Shown here piece by piece: positions 12,416-23,480 of a stretch of 64,000 nt of DNA. Location of the stretch: NCBI GenBank assembly GCA_018296165.2, contig JACKQL020000040.1:124001-188000 (forward strand), written 5' to 3'. The DNA comes from Termitomyces sp. T153. Lineage: Eukaryota; Basidiomycota; Agaricomycetes; Agaricales; Lyophyllaceae. Position numbers and translations under genes: made by a program. How positions within the stretch are numbered: position 1 is the stretch's first letter; each line of letters begins with the position of its first letter. Below the pieces are notes generated by a model. The model searched no databases and was not told the DNA's origin. It was given only the letters and a program-made list of their open reading frames with translations.

Positions 12416-14018
12416 TACAGTGGCTCAAAAAACTGTCCCAATATTTCATACTTCTTGAAAGATGACATTGGCATGAAAGATTGGAAGTACCTGAAATTTT
12501 GATTAAATCATGTAAAATACCATGACATTGTAGCTACATATCACACCTGGACATTTGTAATTCAAATCAAAACTGACAGAGTAATGGCCATTTTAAAATA
12601 TCCACTCATTTGCACAATTTTCTAAGCATCTCTAATTTTGCAGGTTCATCCTTGAATTAGTCAGAAATAAAGAGTAAGTTGCCCATAGGAATATGAACAG
12701 AGTCATATGATCATGCTTGGATATATTTGAGAGAGGTTCAAGTTGGTTGAAACACATCTTGACCTTCAACTATCATCATGAAATTTACTCCTCCTGCACA
12801 ATGCTCTACTGTTGCTTCTCTCCTTGCTCAAGGGTATTCTCTGCATCAGATTGGAGCTAAAACTGGTCCAAGAAAGTCTACTATTGGGTGGATTGGTAGA
12901 GAGTTGGAGGTGTACAAGGAAAACTATCCTGGAGGCTGTCCTGCTAAGCTTACTTCATGTCTATTGTTTGATCCAACAGGCTATTGTTTGACAAATCTCA
13001 ACTGGGAGACTTGATACAGCTGTCAAGGCTACCAATTTTATTAACAACATCATTCCCAACCCTGTCTCTCCTGAGACTGTCCCAAATGTGCTGAAGGAGG
13101 AGGGGTATTGGTTTGCTACAAAGAAGAAATTTCCTATGCTCAAAGCTAGACATCAGTGACTATGGCTTAAATGGGCTCAGGAGCATCAGAACTGGACTGT
13201 GGAGGACTGGAAAAGAGTGTTGTGGACAATGAGACAAAGATTAACAGGATTGGGTCAGATGGCAAGCAGTATGTGTGGAAGCTATGTGGATAAGGCATTT
13301 CAGACCAAATGACTTCACCTACTGTGAAGCATGGAGGAGGAAATGATCTCATGGTGGGCTGTATGAGATGGAATGGAGTAGGAAATCTGGTAGAGGTGAT
13401 GGGGATCATGAATGCAGAGCAGTACTGTGAAATTTTGAATGATGGAGCAAAGGAGAGCTTTGAGAAGTCAGAGATAGAGGAGGGTGCCTGCCATTTTCAA
13501 CAGGACAACAACCCTGAACACAACTCAAAGAGGGCTGACAAGTGGTTCAAGGACAACACCTTTGATGTCTCCTGGTGGCCAGCCTAATCCCCTGATCTCA
13601 ACACCTCTGAGAGTACCTCCAGGAGTGGCTTAGGCAGTACAATACACCTCCTCATGGTGTGCATGAATTGTGGGAGAGGGTTGCAAAGGAGTGGGATGAA
13701 ATACCACCAGAGGTATGCCAAAGATGTTAGAAAGCATGCCTAGAAGTATTCAAGCAGTTATCAAGAATGGAGGACATACAAAGTACTAGATACCAAAGTT
13801 AGAGATGTTCAGAAAACTGTTCCAATAAGTGAATATTTTCAAAATGGCCATTACTCCATCAGTTTTGATCCAAATTACATAGGTCTAGGTGTGATCTATA
13901 GCTATGATACCATAGTATTTCACATGATTCAATCAAAATCTTGGGTACTTCCAATCTTTCATGACCAATGTCATCTTTCAAAAAGCATGAAACATTGAGA
14001 CAGTCTTTTGAGCCAGTG
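12416..14018 (+). mobile_element. Tc1/mariner-family element, dead copy 1, with long terminal inverted repeats
   Basis: The left end reads TA then CAGTGGCTCAAAA. The right end is the inverted form, ending near 14016. The arms match for about 215 bases (12418-12632 against 13801-14016), far longer than the ~30 base ends of many fungal Tc1 elements. Inside each arm a second, inverted copy of the AAACTGTNCCAAT core is present, similar to an IR/DR arrangement. The TA target is clear on the left; on the right it reads TC. Just outside the right end, near 14043-14060, a second GAGCCACCACACT motif resembles another element end, so the true right end could be there. Confidence 0.75.
12778..13750 (+). 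pseudogene. Tc1-type transposase relic (copy 1)
   Basis: The first 78 codons show the helix-turn-helix start (residues with AQCSTVASLLAQGYSLHQIG). After that the frame is broken by several stops and shifts, though homology to the better copy at 36598-37526 continues. Segments equivalent to EDWKRVLW, the QQDN block and the final catalytic block can be read in different frames. The first catalytic Asp region is altered (the base run at 13228 lacks a nucleotide relative to copy 2) and no intact DDE protein can be made. It lies between the long inverted repeats of its element. Confidence 0.7.
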
Positions 14019-14381
14019 TCCCTCAAAATCAAATTTCAAAAAAATTTTGAGCCACCACACTTGGCACCCTGATAGATTCTTCTGATTCATTTACATGAAC
14101 CAGTCCCTTATGATCAGTATACCAGATGAATTTTACACCTTGCAATACATTGCAGTGTCTTAACATGGTCTCAACCTCAGCTAACATCTTGATCTCATGC
14201 ACAGGGTAATTTTGTTGAGCGAAAAACTCTAAAAGCTCTGGGGCTCTGATACATCTTAGCTCACCAAATTTCTTTCATTTCTTCAATGACTGTGACCTAT
14301 TTTCTTGAGCTAATCATCGTGCGAGATACTTGCACAAAAGGTATAGTAGACAACCAAAGACATTGGAAAACGAATTGATTT

Positions 14382-15093
14382 TCAAAGCGAAGCAAGGACG
14401 GCCGAGGCAGCAGTGATAGTGATCTTAGAGGGGTCAGGCTCGACGGCAAGAGATGCAACCTTGTCGTCATTGGTGACGATTACATAGCGCTAAATAACGC
14501 GAGACTTTTTTTAAAAAAAACCTGCGATCGTAATCAAACAGTGAGAGGCATACGTACAAGAGAACGGAATCCACCGAGGATATGAGTAGCATCGAAAGCG
14601 AGACCGATCGATTTGGCAAAAGCAGCAGTGTCGTCAGCAATAAAATGGACAGCTATAAGCGAAAAATTTCAAATTCAAGCCGTGGAAAGAACACGTAGAA
14701 CGCACGGGAACCCTTGGGCGCAAGATTCTCTTTCCATGCCCTACAGTCATCCACAGTCAGTGATCGACCAATCTAAGTTAATCAAGGGTTACTTGGTCAC
14801 GAAAGTGTCATTGACAGAAAAAACATAGATTTCATTGACACCTTTGGCCTTGAAATCATTGTAGGCCTCGATATATCCCGGAATCTGAGCGTGGCAGGTG
14901 CCAGTGAACGCGCCAGGGACACCAACCTGAAGGTCAATGGCAAATATATCTTTCTTTAGAATGGAATCGTGATATGTGATGTACGCACGATAATGTTCTT
15001 GCCCTTCAATAGAAGAGGTATCGCCGTGTCGGGTGCATTCTCCTTGACAGACTGCGCGGGGACGACGTCACCAACTTGGATGCGAGCGGACAT
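14382..15093 (-). CDS. Peroxiredoxin, PMP20/Prx5 type (158 aa)
   Basis: There are five exons: 14989-15093, 14793-14926, 14706-14740, 14558-14652 and 14382-14489. All introns are 53-68 bases with GT..AG ends, and the 477 coding bases stay in frame. The product has the AhpC/TSA-Prx5 layout: VGDVVP start, the peroxidatic-cysteine motif PGAFTGTC at about residues 38-45, an HAQIPGYIE helix, then VFSVNDTF and a C-terminal beta/helix ending in ASAVLASL. Members of this family reduce hydrogen peroxide and alkyl hydroperoxides with thioredoxin or glutathione and sit in cytosol or peroxisomes. A peroxisomal tripeptide is not obvious here (SL-stop end). The length is slightly under the usual ~165. The start ATG at 15093 is set by the conserved N-terminus. 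A duplicated copy of the start region lies upstream. Confidence 0.9.
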
Positions 15094-15182
15094 GATGATA
15101 GATCGATAAAGTTGTATGTAAAAGAGTTTAATAAGCGAGTTGAAGAGAAGTGATGGTGATTTATAAGAAATTGGGACAGTCG

Positions 15183-15206
15183 CGGCGATTGAATTCGTCA
15201 TCGCCG
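15183..15206. promoter_or_regulatory. Palindrome CGGCGAT-N10-ATCGCCG, proximal copy
   Basis: A perfect 7-base inverted repeat with a 10-base spacer, about 90-115 bases upstream of the peroxiredoxin ATG. The same arms and spacer length are kept in the diverged upstream duplicate, which points to selection or recent duplication. The arms contain CGG/CCG triplets like those bound by Zn2Cys6 factors, but the factor is unknown. Confidence 0.4.
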
Positions 15207-15365
15207 ATCGGGGTCGGATTTCAGGCATTCGATAGATATCTAGACTGTTGACCAATCCCTCCACGTCTACCTGGACATGAGATCGATAAATTTGTATGTA
15301 AAAGAATTTGACAAGCGAGTTGTTGAAGACGGTCATGGGTGGTCTATAAGAATTCGGAAAGATCG

Positions 15366-15389
15366 CGGCGATTGATTTCGTCATCGCCG
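15366..15389. promoter_or_regulatory. Palindrome CGGCGAT-N10-ATCGCCG, distal copy
   Basis: Second copy of the inverted repeat inside the upstream duplicate. Arms and spacer length are identical to the proximal copy. Spacer bases differ at one position (TGATTTCGTC versus TGAATTCGTC). Confidence 0.35.
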
Positions 15390-15410
15390 AGTTGGATTTC
15401 AAATTTCAGG

Positions 15411-16224
15411 CCTCAGGTTGGTGCCCTCGACGGATACGAATCTACTCGAGCATGTCTCCGTAGCCTCGGGGATGGTCACCGGTCTACCTGATATCACTGA
15501 TGTAATATAACATCAGTGGTGCCCAAAGGGACAGCTTCCATCCGAGTATTGACGCTCCTTTACGCTCTACCGACGTGCAAAACACCTAAGCAGATCAACA
15601 CATACTAACATCGAAAATCGTCACTTGTCACGGTGACGTATATTTGGAATCAAGTACATTTATCTGACAATGCAAGTTTACCAAGAGGTAACATTTTAGC
15701 ATGCAGGTGAACTACATATTATGCATCGGCGCATAGATTACTTCCAAAACGTTTTTATCGCTATGATTAAGATCTCGAAGCTGCTCGCTATTCCGATAGC
15801 GAGAAGTCCGTAAGCAGCCTTCCCAGTCGAGTTTAAGAGGAGATCAAGCAATCTCTGCGTGGATTCGTAAACATGATCCAGGAAACAAGGAACTCTGGAT
15901 CCATGACTGCCAATACCTGCACTCCAGAACATCTGTCGGGTTGTCTTGACCTCGAATGGTTTTCTTTGCCAACTCACAAATGCCTCTATGAACGGCAGCG
16001 TACAATAGCTTTACTCTTCATGAGGTTCACATAGATCGAGCACCGCCGCCCACGTCTCTTGTATTTGGAAAAGTCAAATGCTATTAGAAATGCACATACT
16101 GCCATCATCTCAGAGCCGAATACATTACATATATACAGTTTTGTATAGATACTATATTATATCGATATGCATATAAAGCATCTCAAATGTCCCTGCTAGA
16201 GTAAAGAGGATAATGTTTGTTCGT
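15411..16224 (-). other. Mostly noncoding; one weak small ORF at 15738-15977
   Basis: The minus-strand ORF at 15738-15977 (79 codons, non-ATG beginning) ends with a hydrophobic helix (GLLAIGIASSFEILIIAI) and a short basic tail. It could be the last exon of a tail-anchored protein, but no convincing upstream exon was found. The rest is AT-rich spacer towards the 3' end of the zinc-finger-array gene. Confidence 0.25.
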
Positions 16225-19200
16225 TTATACAACGAGGCAAAATCGCACGATGATACGTTGACCGGGCAACAAGATATGTGAATGGTCGGGAAGGACAGCT
16301 ATCTCGAGCTCTCCATGCACCTCTGCCTTTCGGAGAGATCTTGACTGACACTTGAAGCGTGTTGCAATGCCCTCTTCCTGCTCCAAGATCGTGACACAAT
16401 AAGTTGGTCTGATAGGCGAGTGAACCTCCAACTCTTCCAAGAAAGCGACAGTTCACCACTTACAAGAAAAGCAAATCACCTACACAGCCAATTTCATCCT
16501 TCAACCGCATCGTATGATGATGCACCTCAGGCTTCCTGCCGAGTACCTCAAAGTCCAGCGCAACCACGGAAAACTCGCCTTCAAACTTAAATATCGCTTG
16601 CCTGACCACCTGCGCGGGCCGAGATGTTTGTTTAAAGCGCTTATAGCATCGATGAGCTTCGAGGAAACCTGTTATTCTCTTGTGGAATGCGTCGAGGAGC
16701 GATGTCCAACAGACGTATTCCGTGTATAGAGGAATCTATAAATTTCAGAATGAGAGGCGTTAGGCTGAAAATAAGTAGACACACGGTTTTCTTCGGAAGG
16801 GGAACACGTTTGATGACGGTCTCCGAAGACGACAATTGTCGCTTTTTGCATTGGTTGCAGAGGATGTCTTGAGACTGAGGGTTAATCCAAAGTCCACAGT
16901 CCCGCCTCTTACACCGCCTGAGCGACCTTTCCGATGGTTCCCGTGCAGTTGGTAAAACTGCCTGATTGGACAAAGATCATGAGCGCAACATTCTTAAGCC
17001 GTAGGAAGATTTTGCTGACCGAAGGAATGTCTTCGGACTCTGATCCCGATTCCACGTCAGCCTGACTAGTACTCGCTACCCCTTCAACAGTGGACTGACC
17101 CCCAGGCTGACACAACTTTTTCATACGTCGCCTTCTTGCAGTATCTCGCATGCGTATCCGACAAGGTTCACACATCTTCCATGGATACTCCTCAGGAGAA
17201 GGAATAATCTGTGTACAATTCCTGATCGTGCAAAGCCGTGCTCCAGGAGTAAGGAAATCTGGCGGAGGTTTCGCTGTGGGATCTTGTCGAGTTATGAAAT
17301 CCTGAGATGTCACAAAGTCAATCATAGCTTGAAGGGAAGAAGACGCGTAAAATTACTCTATCTGTTTCCTCGTCGAGGCGCTTGTGTTTCCCCCTGATAT
17401 TGAGACGTTTGCGCTGATACTCCCGATGATGGAGGCGACACTGAACACAGCACTTCCAGCGATATCCCACAGGGAGGACGCGGTGACATCTTGAGATGGA
17501 ACAGATTGTAGGACCAGACTGGGGGACGGAGATCGACAAAGGACGGGCGGGTATGCGAATTTTGAAGCTTGGCAGTTCCTAGAAAACAAAGTTAGTCACG
17601 TTGTCCACATGTAATCATAAAACGTTCACCTCGGCGGATTCCATGTCTGAGGAAGACATTTCGGAATTCTCAAGACAGGTCAGATCGCCTAAATCGGTGA
17701 GATCGCTATCCCATCCTGATATGGACTGAAAAGGTGTATCTCTGGTCGTGGAGCTCAATGTGGCAGGGAATTGGAGTGCAGCAGAAGTATAATATTCAGA
17801 CTTGTGGGGCGAAGGGCTGGGAGACTTGAGAGTAGTACCGATCTTGGAATGCAAAAATATCGGGCTGGTAGATACAGTGGATGTAGGAGGAGTTTCTCCA
17901 AGACGGGGCGATGAGGATGTAAATATGGAAGAATCATCCGTGGGTTGTGGCAATGGGCTGGTGTACGAGGCCGGGATTTCCTTACAATCTAAAGCCTCAG
18001 AAGACGAGGGCGGGTTTTCTCTCGGCAGTGTGGGAGGCTCCGGAGGTGACTTCAGTGGCCGAAGTGCAGGTATTCGAATTTTCAAATTGGCTGTTTTCAA
18101 GTACCCACCAGCTGTTTCAGGAGGTTCATCCTCTTTAGCCGCATCCTTGACAGCACATGAATCCACCTCCAATGTATCCGACCAAGTAACAGTCTTTGGC
18201 CACTTGTGCGGTCGGGACAGACCTCCATTGGCCTTACCCTGAAACTTCGATCGCCACTCCCTCTTGACACAAGGAAAACACCGCGAAGCCGTGGACTCGG
18301 CAGGGAGGACCTCGTTACAGTGGGGCGTTACACACTTGCGGCCAGGCTGGATGAAACGGGAATGATTTTTTTGCTACAGGCACAGTGGATTGGCTAGAAA
18401 ACCCTACCTTAGTTTGTGGAGGTCGTGAATTTGACACAGGGCGAGGTTCGCCTCTGGAGCTTTGTTGTTGAACAATTGGAGACTTTGGGTTTGAGACCCT
18501 ATGTACTGGAAGGGGGTACATAACCAAGAGCGGCAAAGGCTAGGAACGGGAATGGCTGGAAAACAAACGGCAGTAAAATAATGTAAGCACCTACAGATGG
18601 TGATGAACGATGTGGTTCACTATTAACAGGTAGAACAACATTTCGAGATGTTGAACTTTGCCTATCACGACCAGTTGGGAGAGGTAGAGGCCGCCAAGTC
18701 CGACTGGCTCCATTCTCAGGCTGAATTACCTACGTTCAGGAAATACCCGATGGCCATCAGGGTTACGCACCTCGGGATATTGGAATTCCAGGTCATCCAA
18801 ATTGTCCGAGGTGTCCTCAACGATGACAGGTGCAGGTACACTCGCCTATCGGAAGAGTTGCGATTAGGAGAATAATTCGAGGAAAAGAGTAGAATGTGTA
18901 CCGAATGAATGACGTCACTCCTAGGTGCAGTGTGAGTGAATGGAGTCATGTGCGAAGAGGGTGTTGGAGGGTGTATTCGAAACAGATTGTGACATGGCTG
19001 GGATAGAGCTTCGCGGCATCGGAAGCAGATATTGGGACCTTCATCCGGCAGGATGACCGTACAACCAGGCTGAGCACATTGTCGAATTTCTCGATATGGA
19101 GGCGTAAGATGTGTAGACGGATATTGTCTTGTCATGGGTGAAGGCCACTTTGCACAAGATGAACAGCTTATCACTACGAGAATGAAACACACGTACTATG

Positions 19201-20007
19201 GTCTGCGGAATAACAGGATGTATCAGCTCTCCTTTCGTATTAAAATGAGGAGCAGTTGGCGTTGGCATTGACAGTGGTATCGGTCTTCTCGATTGAGAAA
19301 CAATTATCGCGGGTCGGTGTGGTGGCTGACGGTTGGTCCTATCAGAAATCGAATTATTGGTCACCTATATAGCAAAATTAGACGTTTTTCCTAAGAGCAC
19401 ATATCGGCTCACCTGAAACCATCTGCCTTGAACCTCCGGGTAGACTTTCGCCGGTCGTTTGTCAGACACATGCTGATTGCAAGGATCATAAACGGGACGC
19501 TTGAGGTAAAAAAAAAACACGAAAAGTCACCATAGACAGTTGGCGCATGTCAAAAGGAGGTTCTTGTGTTCTGGGAAGAGGACTAGACACGGGCCATTGC
19601 TCTTTGCGAGGTAAAACGGGCTGTGAAGGTAGGTAGATAGAGTCAATGAAAGCGAAAATTTGAATTGACTGTTTTGACTCACGACGCGTCGTATCTGCGC
19701 GTTCGAGGATGGTTCTCCCTGCAAAAGATTGTCAGCTCGAAAACGGCGATATTACAGCACAACCAACCTCCTTCGTTATATGTTCTGATGTAAACGCTTC
19801 TGCAATTGTCGGAATGAATGTCTGTGGTGATAGAGTCTCCATAGCCACTGATCGTTTTCTCTGTACCTCATCACCCCAACGTGCTTGACATCTCACACAT
19901 ATGTCTATCTGAGTTTGGGAAGACAGTGGTTCTGAACACCGGAGACAGATCGCCGCTCCAGAAAGTTTTTTGATACTCAACGAACACGTTGGACGACCGA
20001 TTTCCAT
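16225..20007 (-). CDS. Protein with six Cys4 zinc-finger-like units, 15 exons (~1023 aa)
   Basis: Exons: 19768-20007, 19683-19718, 19531-19620, 19413-19499, 19197-19364, 18902-19147, 18771-18845, 18595-18729, 18408-18539, 17630-18346, 17357-17578, 17020-17301, 16785-16961, 16480-16735 and 16225-16433. All introns are short GT..AG. The first 13 exons are exact multiples of three, so 13 introns in a row are phase 0. The product carries six cysteine units. The first is C-x2-C-x12-C-x2-C, near residues 21-40. The other five are C-x4-C-x(11-14)-C-x2-C, usually followed by basic residues (for example CRIRMRDTARRRR), each on its own exon (6, 10, 11, 12, 13). Linkers are Pro/Ser-rich and a KIRIPA motif occurs twice. 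The last ~150 residues look globular. Zinc and nucleic-acid binding are inferred from spacing. I do not recognise the family. It is divergent from the CR-type gene at 20548. Confidence 0.65.
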
Positions 20008-20547
20008 ACTTTAGACCATCAAGAGTATCGCGAGAAGAGCTGGAAAAAAAATAATATAAAATAAAGAGCTACTTAATTACAAAGTCAGGCGACGTACCCA
20101 AGTCGCTCCTTTCCACTTCGTAAAACAACTCAGGATAAAAAACAACACGCCTAGCGTCCTGGCCGGGAAGCCGCTGAAAAATTCAAAGACGAAAAAAAAT
20201 CACCCGTATTCTGAATTCGGCTAGTTTCAATGACGCGTTTTCTATCCCCGTATGGTGACATTTCGAGAAAGTTGATTCTTATGAGTGTTTTGTTCTCCCA
20301 CTGTGCGTATTGATTAGTCAACCTTACGCTAGTCATATCGCAGAGAGATCAGCAATCAAATTCGAGTTCAAACGTTCCATCAAGCCGTCGATTATGAACG
20401 TCACAAACATGCTCGGATATTGGCTGACCGGACATGACCGAGCACGTGGCCCTGAGGAAAACGCTGTTGAAGGCTGATGGCAGCATCGCGTCGCGAAACC
20501 CTGTCGTGGCTTGACCTTCGCGTCGAACTGTCACCTCGTTGGGGAGG
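20008..20547. promoter_or_regulatory. Divergent intergenic region, probable shared promoter
   Basis: 540 bases separate the start codons of the zinc-finger-array gene (minus) and the CR-type gene (plus). No convincing gene lies inside, and the small ORFs found have no features. An AT-rich stretch at 20040-20080 lies just before the zinc-finger start. Co-regulation is an inference from geometry only. Confidence 0.45.
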
Positions 20548-23480
20548 ATGTCAGACCTTGAAATATTCCACTTATGTTCGAAGTTTGACATCGAAATTCT
20601 TGAAGAGGCGTCGTATGTTCTCTGGCATGTCTGGAAAACTGTCTCTCCCAGATACTCAACCCTTCAAGCGTGCATCACGGCACTCACAGAAGACTCGAAG
20701 CTATATGAAGTGCTGAAACGCGCGCATTTTGAGAAGAAGTACGATACTATACGGTCATGGAGTGAAGTGTTCAGTTCTTCATGCTGAATTCATACCTGAC
20801 CGTCACTGACTAGCTTCCCCGTCCCCGCAAGTGGAACATAAGGACTCGTCATTTGTGTCAAAAGTCAATAAATTATTGACAGAGATACGCCCAGCTATCG
20901 CTAGACTTGCTGCTGGGAACTTGAACTTGCCAGCTTGGGTTCCAAAGGTTGAAAGTTGTATAGATGCTGAAGCCGCAACACATCTCGGAAGCCTGCATAT
21001 ACCCTGTCTCAACGGCAGACCTAACGTGCTTTTACATGATCTTGGGAGCTTTGACAACGATCCAACACTTTCCGCCCGTCTAAGCAACATTTTCATGCCC
21101 AACCATCATACGTTCGTCTTGATACGTTTGAGAACTATGATCTTGTATTCACGCCGTATTTAATCAGGTTCCTCGTCAATACTTCCGGCTCTGGAAAAAC
21201 ACGGCTGCTCCTAGAAGGTCTATGTCATCAATGGGGCTTCTACTTTACGTCTTTGGTCGATTCTAGTCTTCTGGGCTCAAGTGACGTGCAAAACACTATC
21301 AGACACTATGTTCCTGACTCTCGGGGCTTCAAGTCATCCCTCCCCCAAATCGGCTCTCCTCTATATGAATTGTCCCTCAACAACAACCGTCAAATTGCTA
21401 ATCGAATCTTGGGTCGATTGTTTCTCGCGCGGCTACTTGTTTTCAACGTGTTCGTCGACGTCATGAATGAACAACTAGACATAAAGAACTTGGATGATGC
21501 ACGAACAACAGCTTACAAGAAACATTGGTTACTGCTACAACTTCAGCCCAATCTTGTTCATCCAAGAATATGGGATATATTTGACGATCTCACTTGCAAA
21601 CTATCCGAAGCCAGCGAAAGCTACATCAACACCACAACACAAACTTTACTCTCCCGCGTCAGAAAACTTTGTGTCGACAAAAGCGCGCTCTCTTTTGAGG
21701 AAGCATATCAAACTCCCATTTTCTGCGTCCTGGATGAAGCTCAGTATGCAGCGACACAACACTCTTTGGCGTTTCGTTCTGAGAATGGGGCCGCACATCG
21801 CCCAATTCTACGAGAAATTGTGCGGGCTTGGGAAAGCCAGACATCTGGGCAAGGTGTTTTCATGGTAGTAGCAGGCACTGGTATATCAAAAGATGTCGTC
21901 GACCAAGCTATGGCATCTGCCATAATGAAGGAATCCAAGTATCGCTGGTGCTCGGACACCGGTGCATTCGATGACGAGGCTATACAACGTCGCTATATAG
22001 AAAAGTTCTTTCCACCAACGTTGCTTTCTAGTGCCTCTGGTAAGCGACTGCTGGATAGGGTTTGGTACTGGTTACATGGCAGGTTGTAAAGACTCAAACG
22101 TCATTCCAAATACATTACTGACGTTCTTGATTAGGCATCGCTTTACAGCAGGCTACATTGCTGAATTACTGAATCATGGCTTTAGAAGCCCCCATACACT
22201 CCTTAACAGATATATAGAATTCTTCACAGACTTCAGACCAACTGATGCCCAAAGATATGTCGACGCTGAAGATTCAACTGTGTCGATTTCATCGCGGTAT
22301 CGTCTGGACTTTCACAAACTTACAAAAAGTACATCTCTACCACGTTCACACACCCGTCTTTCCTTCTCACTATCACCTCCTAGATTCCGACATGATTGAT
22401 ACAATCCACCAGCTAACCACTCACTATCTAATGCGTTCTGTACTGCCGAGAAGTCTGGGTCAAGACGAGAAGATATACGTTGAGTATGGCTTTGCCCGGT
22501 TCAAAGACGCGGATACCAACACTGTCGCCATCGATGAACCTCTTGTCTTATTAGCAGCAGCGCACTGGATCGACAAAAACTACCGTACTAGTTATAAACT
22601 CTTTGCGGAACGAATCAAGGTGCATGATGCCTCTTCCAATGGTTTCGAAAACTATCTCGCCTTTTGTCTCAACCTTGCTTTCTCTGAAAAGCAGCGTGTT
22701 GACAAGATCTTCACTTTTTGTGGCACTCCACCGGCTTGGGCGCAGCAGGAGGCTGAAATAGTGTCTCTACACTACACGTCCAATGGAATTGAAATCAGTC
22801 CTGTAAGACAGTCCACCGGTCCTTCAATAACACTAGGTATTAATGCCAAAACCACTGACGAGACTTCGGTGTGGCTACTACATGAGTGCCCTAACCCCAT
22901 CTGCTTTCCTCATTTGTATATGGGACCGGATCTATTGTTTGTGTTACGTTTGGCCGATAACAGTAATATATGGGTTGCTGTTCAGGCTAAGTATTCAATT
23001 GGGAAGAACGGTATGTTATCGAGGCTCTTTCTTCGTCGAGCTATTCGTAGCGTTACACCTTCCAATTTCTTCATCAACAAAGTCAGTGATCTCTCTCATA
23101 AATCTGCACCTCAGTTCATGCTTTCTTTGTAGGAAGGGAATCCATTCTCTCCAGAGCTTGTTACCAAGACACTTGATAGCCTTAGTTCGTTACCACACCG
23201 GCGTAGCGACGCGGGCGTATACAGCCTGCTACGCATTGTTGCATCTTTCCCTGCACAACCCGGCTTGAAGCGCTGCTTCGAGGAGGATCCCGATGATCAT
23301 CATCATCCAATAGCGAGCCTGAACATGAATTTCCTGAAGCTATTGACTAAAAGACTATCTCCAGTCAATTTCTTGGATAGTTTGGAAGAGAAGGTAGCGA
23401 CATCCGGGCAAACGTTGACAAAACGTACAAGGAAGAATTCTGGCTTACGGTCTGTACCACGAAAGAGGTTGAAAATCTGA
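20548..23480 (+). CDS. Crinkler-RHS (CR)-type protein: P-loop NTPase plus restriction-endonuclease-fold domain (~892 aa)
   Basis: Exons: 20548-20773, 20814-21111, 21168-22082, 22135-22328, 22384-23081 and 23133-23480. All joins keep frame (2679 coding bases). Residues 1-170 form a variable alpha-helical N-terminal part. A P-loop NTPase follows: Walker A SGSGKTR at residues 181-187 and Walker B VLDEAQ with Asp364/Glu365. The C-terminal half has a PD-(D/E)xK-like site, Asp727 (GPD) and Gln745-x-Lys747 (VQAK), typical of the restriction-endonuclease-fold domains coupled to this NTPase in CR effectors. A basic tail (KRTRKN, RKRLKI) could serve as a nuclear signal. Known CR proteins act as nuclear effectors or in genome-conflict roles; which applies here is unknown. 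All core motifs are intact, so the gene may be functional. The first intron (40 bases, GTTCTT donor) and hence the N-terminus are the least certain parts. Confidence 0.8.

Larger units (their letters stand above)
7990..14230. other. CpG-depleted repeat block 1
   Basis: CG dinucleotides are nearly absent. I find none between 8761 and 9540, for example, while flanking DNA has them in most lines. TG and CA are abundant, the footprint of deaminated CpG methylation. Apart from the broken repeat-rich ORF at 8698-9498 and the Tc1 element at 12416-14018, the block (notably 9500-12415) holds only short ORFs with frequent stops and nothing that I can name. Confidence 0.7.
15091..15410. repeat. Tandem duplication of the peroxiredoxin start/upstream region
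   Basis: Copy 1 (about 15088-15225, adjoining the gene) and copy 2 (about 15275-15410) share GGACATGA, GATCGATAAA, TTGTATGTAAAAGA, AAGCGAGTTG, TATAAGAA and a conserved CGGCGAT..ATCGCCG palindrome. Copy 2 includes a second ATG in the position equivalent to the real start, but its reading frame stops after three codons (M-S-R-stop). It is therefore either the remains of a tandem gene copy or a duplicated promoter with a decoy start. Confidence 0.75.

Noticed and set aside
14956..15402. 148-codon minus-strand ORF as the peroxiredoxin N-terminus
   Set aside because: It runs through the duplicated upstream region and into the first intron. The conserved protein start and the intron donor fix the real start at 15093.
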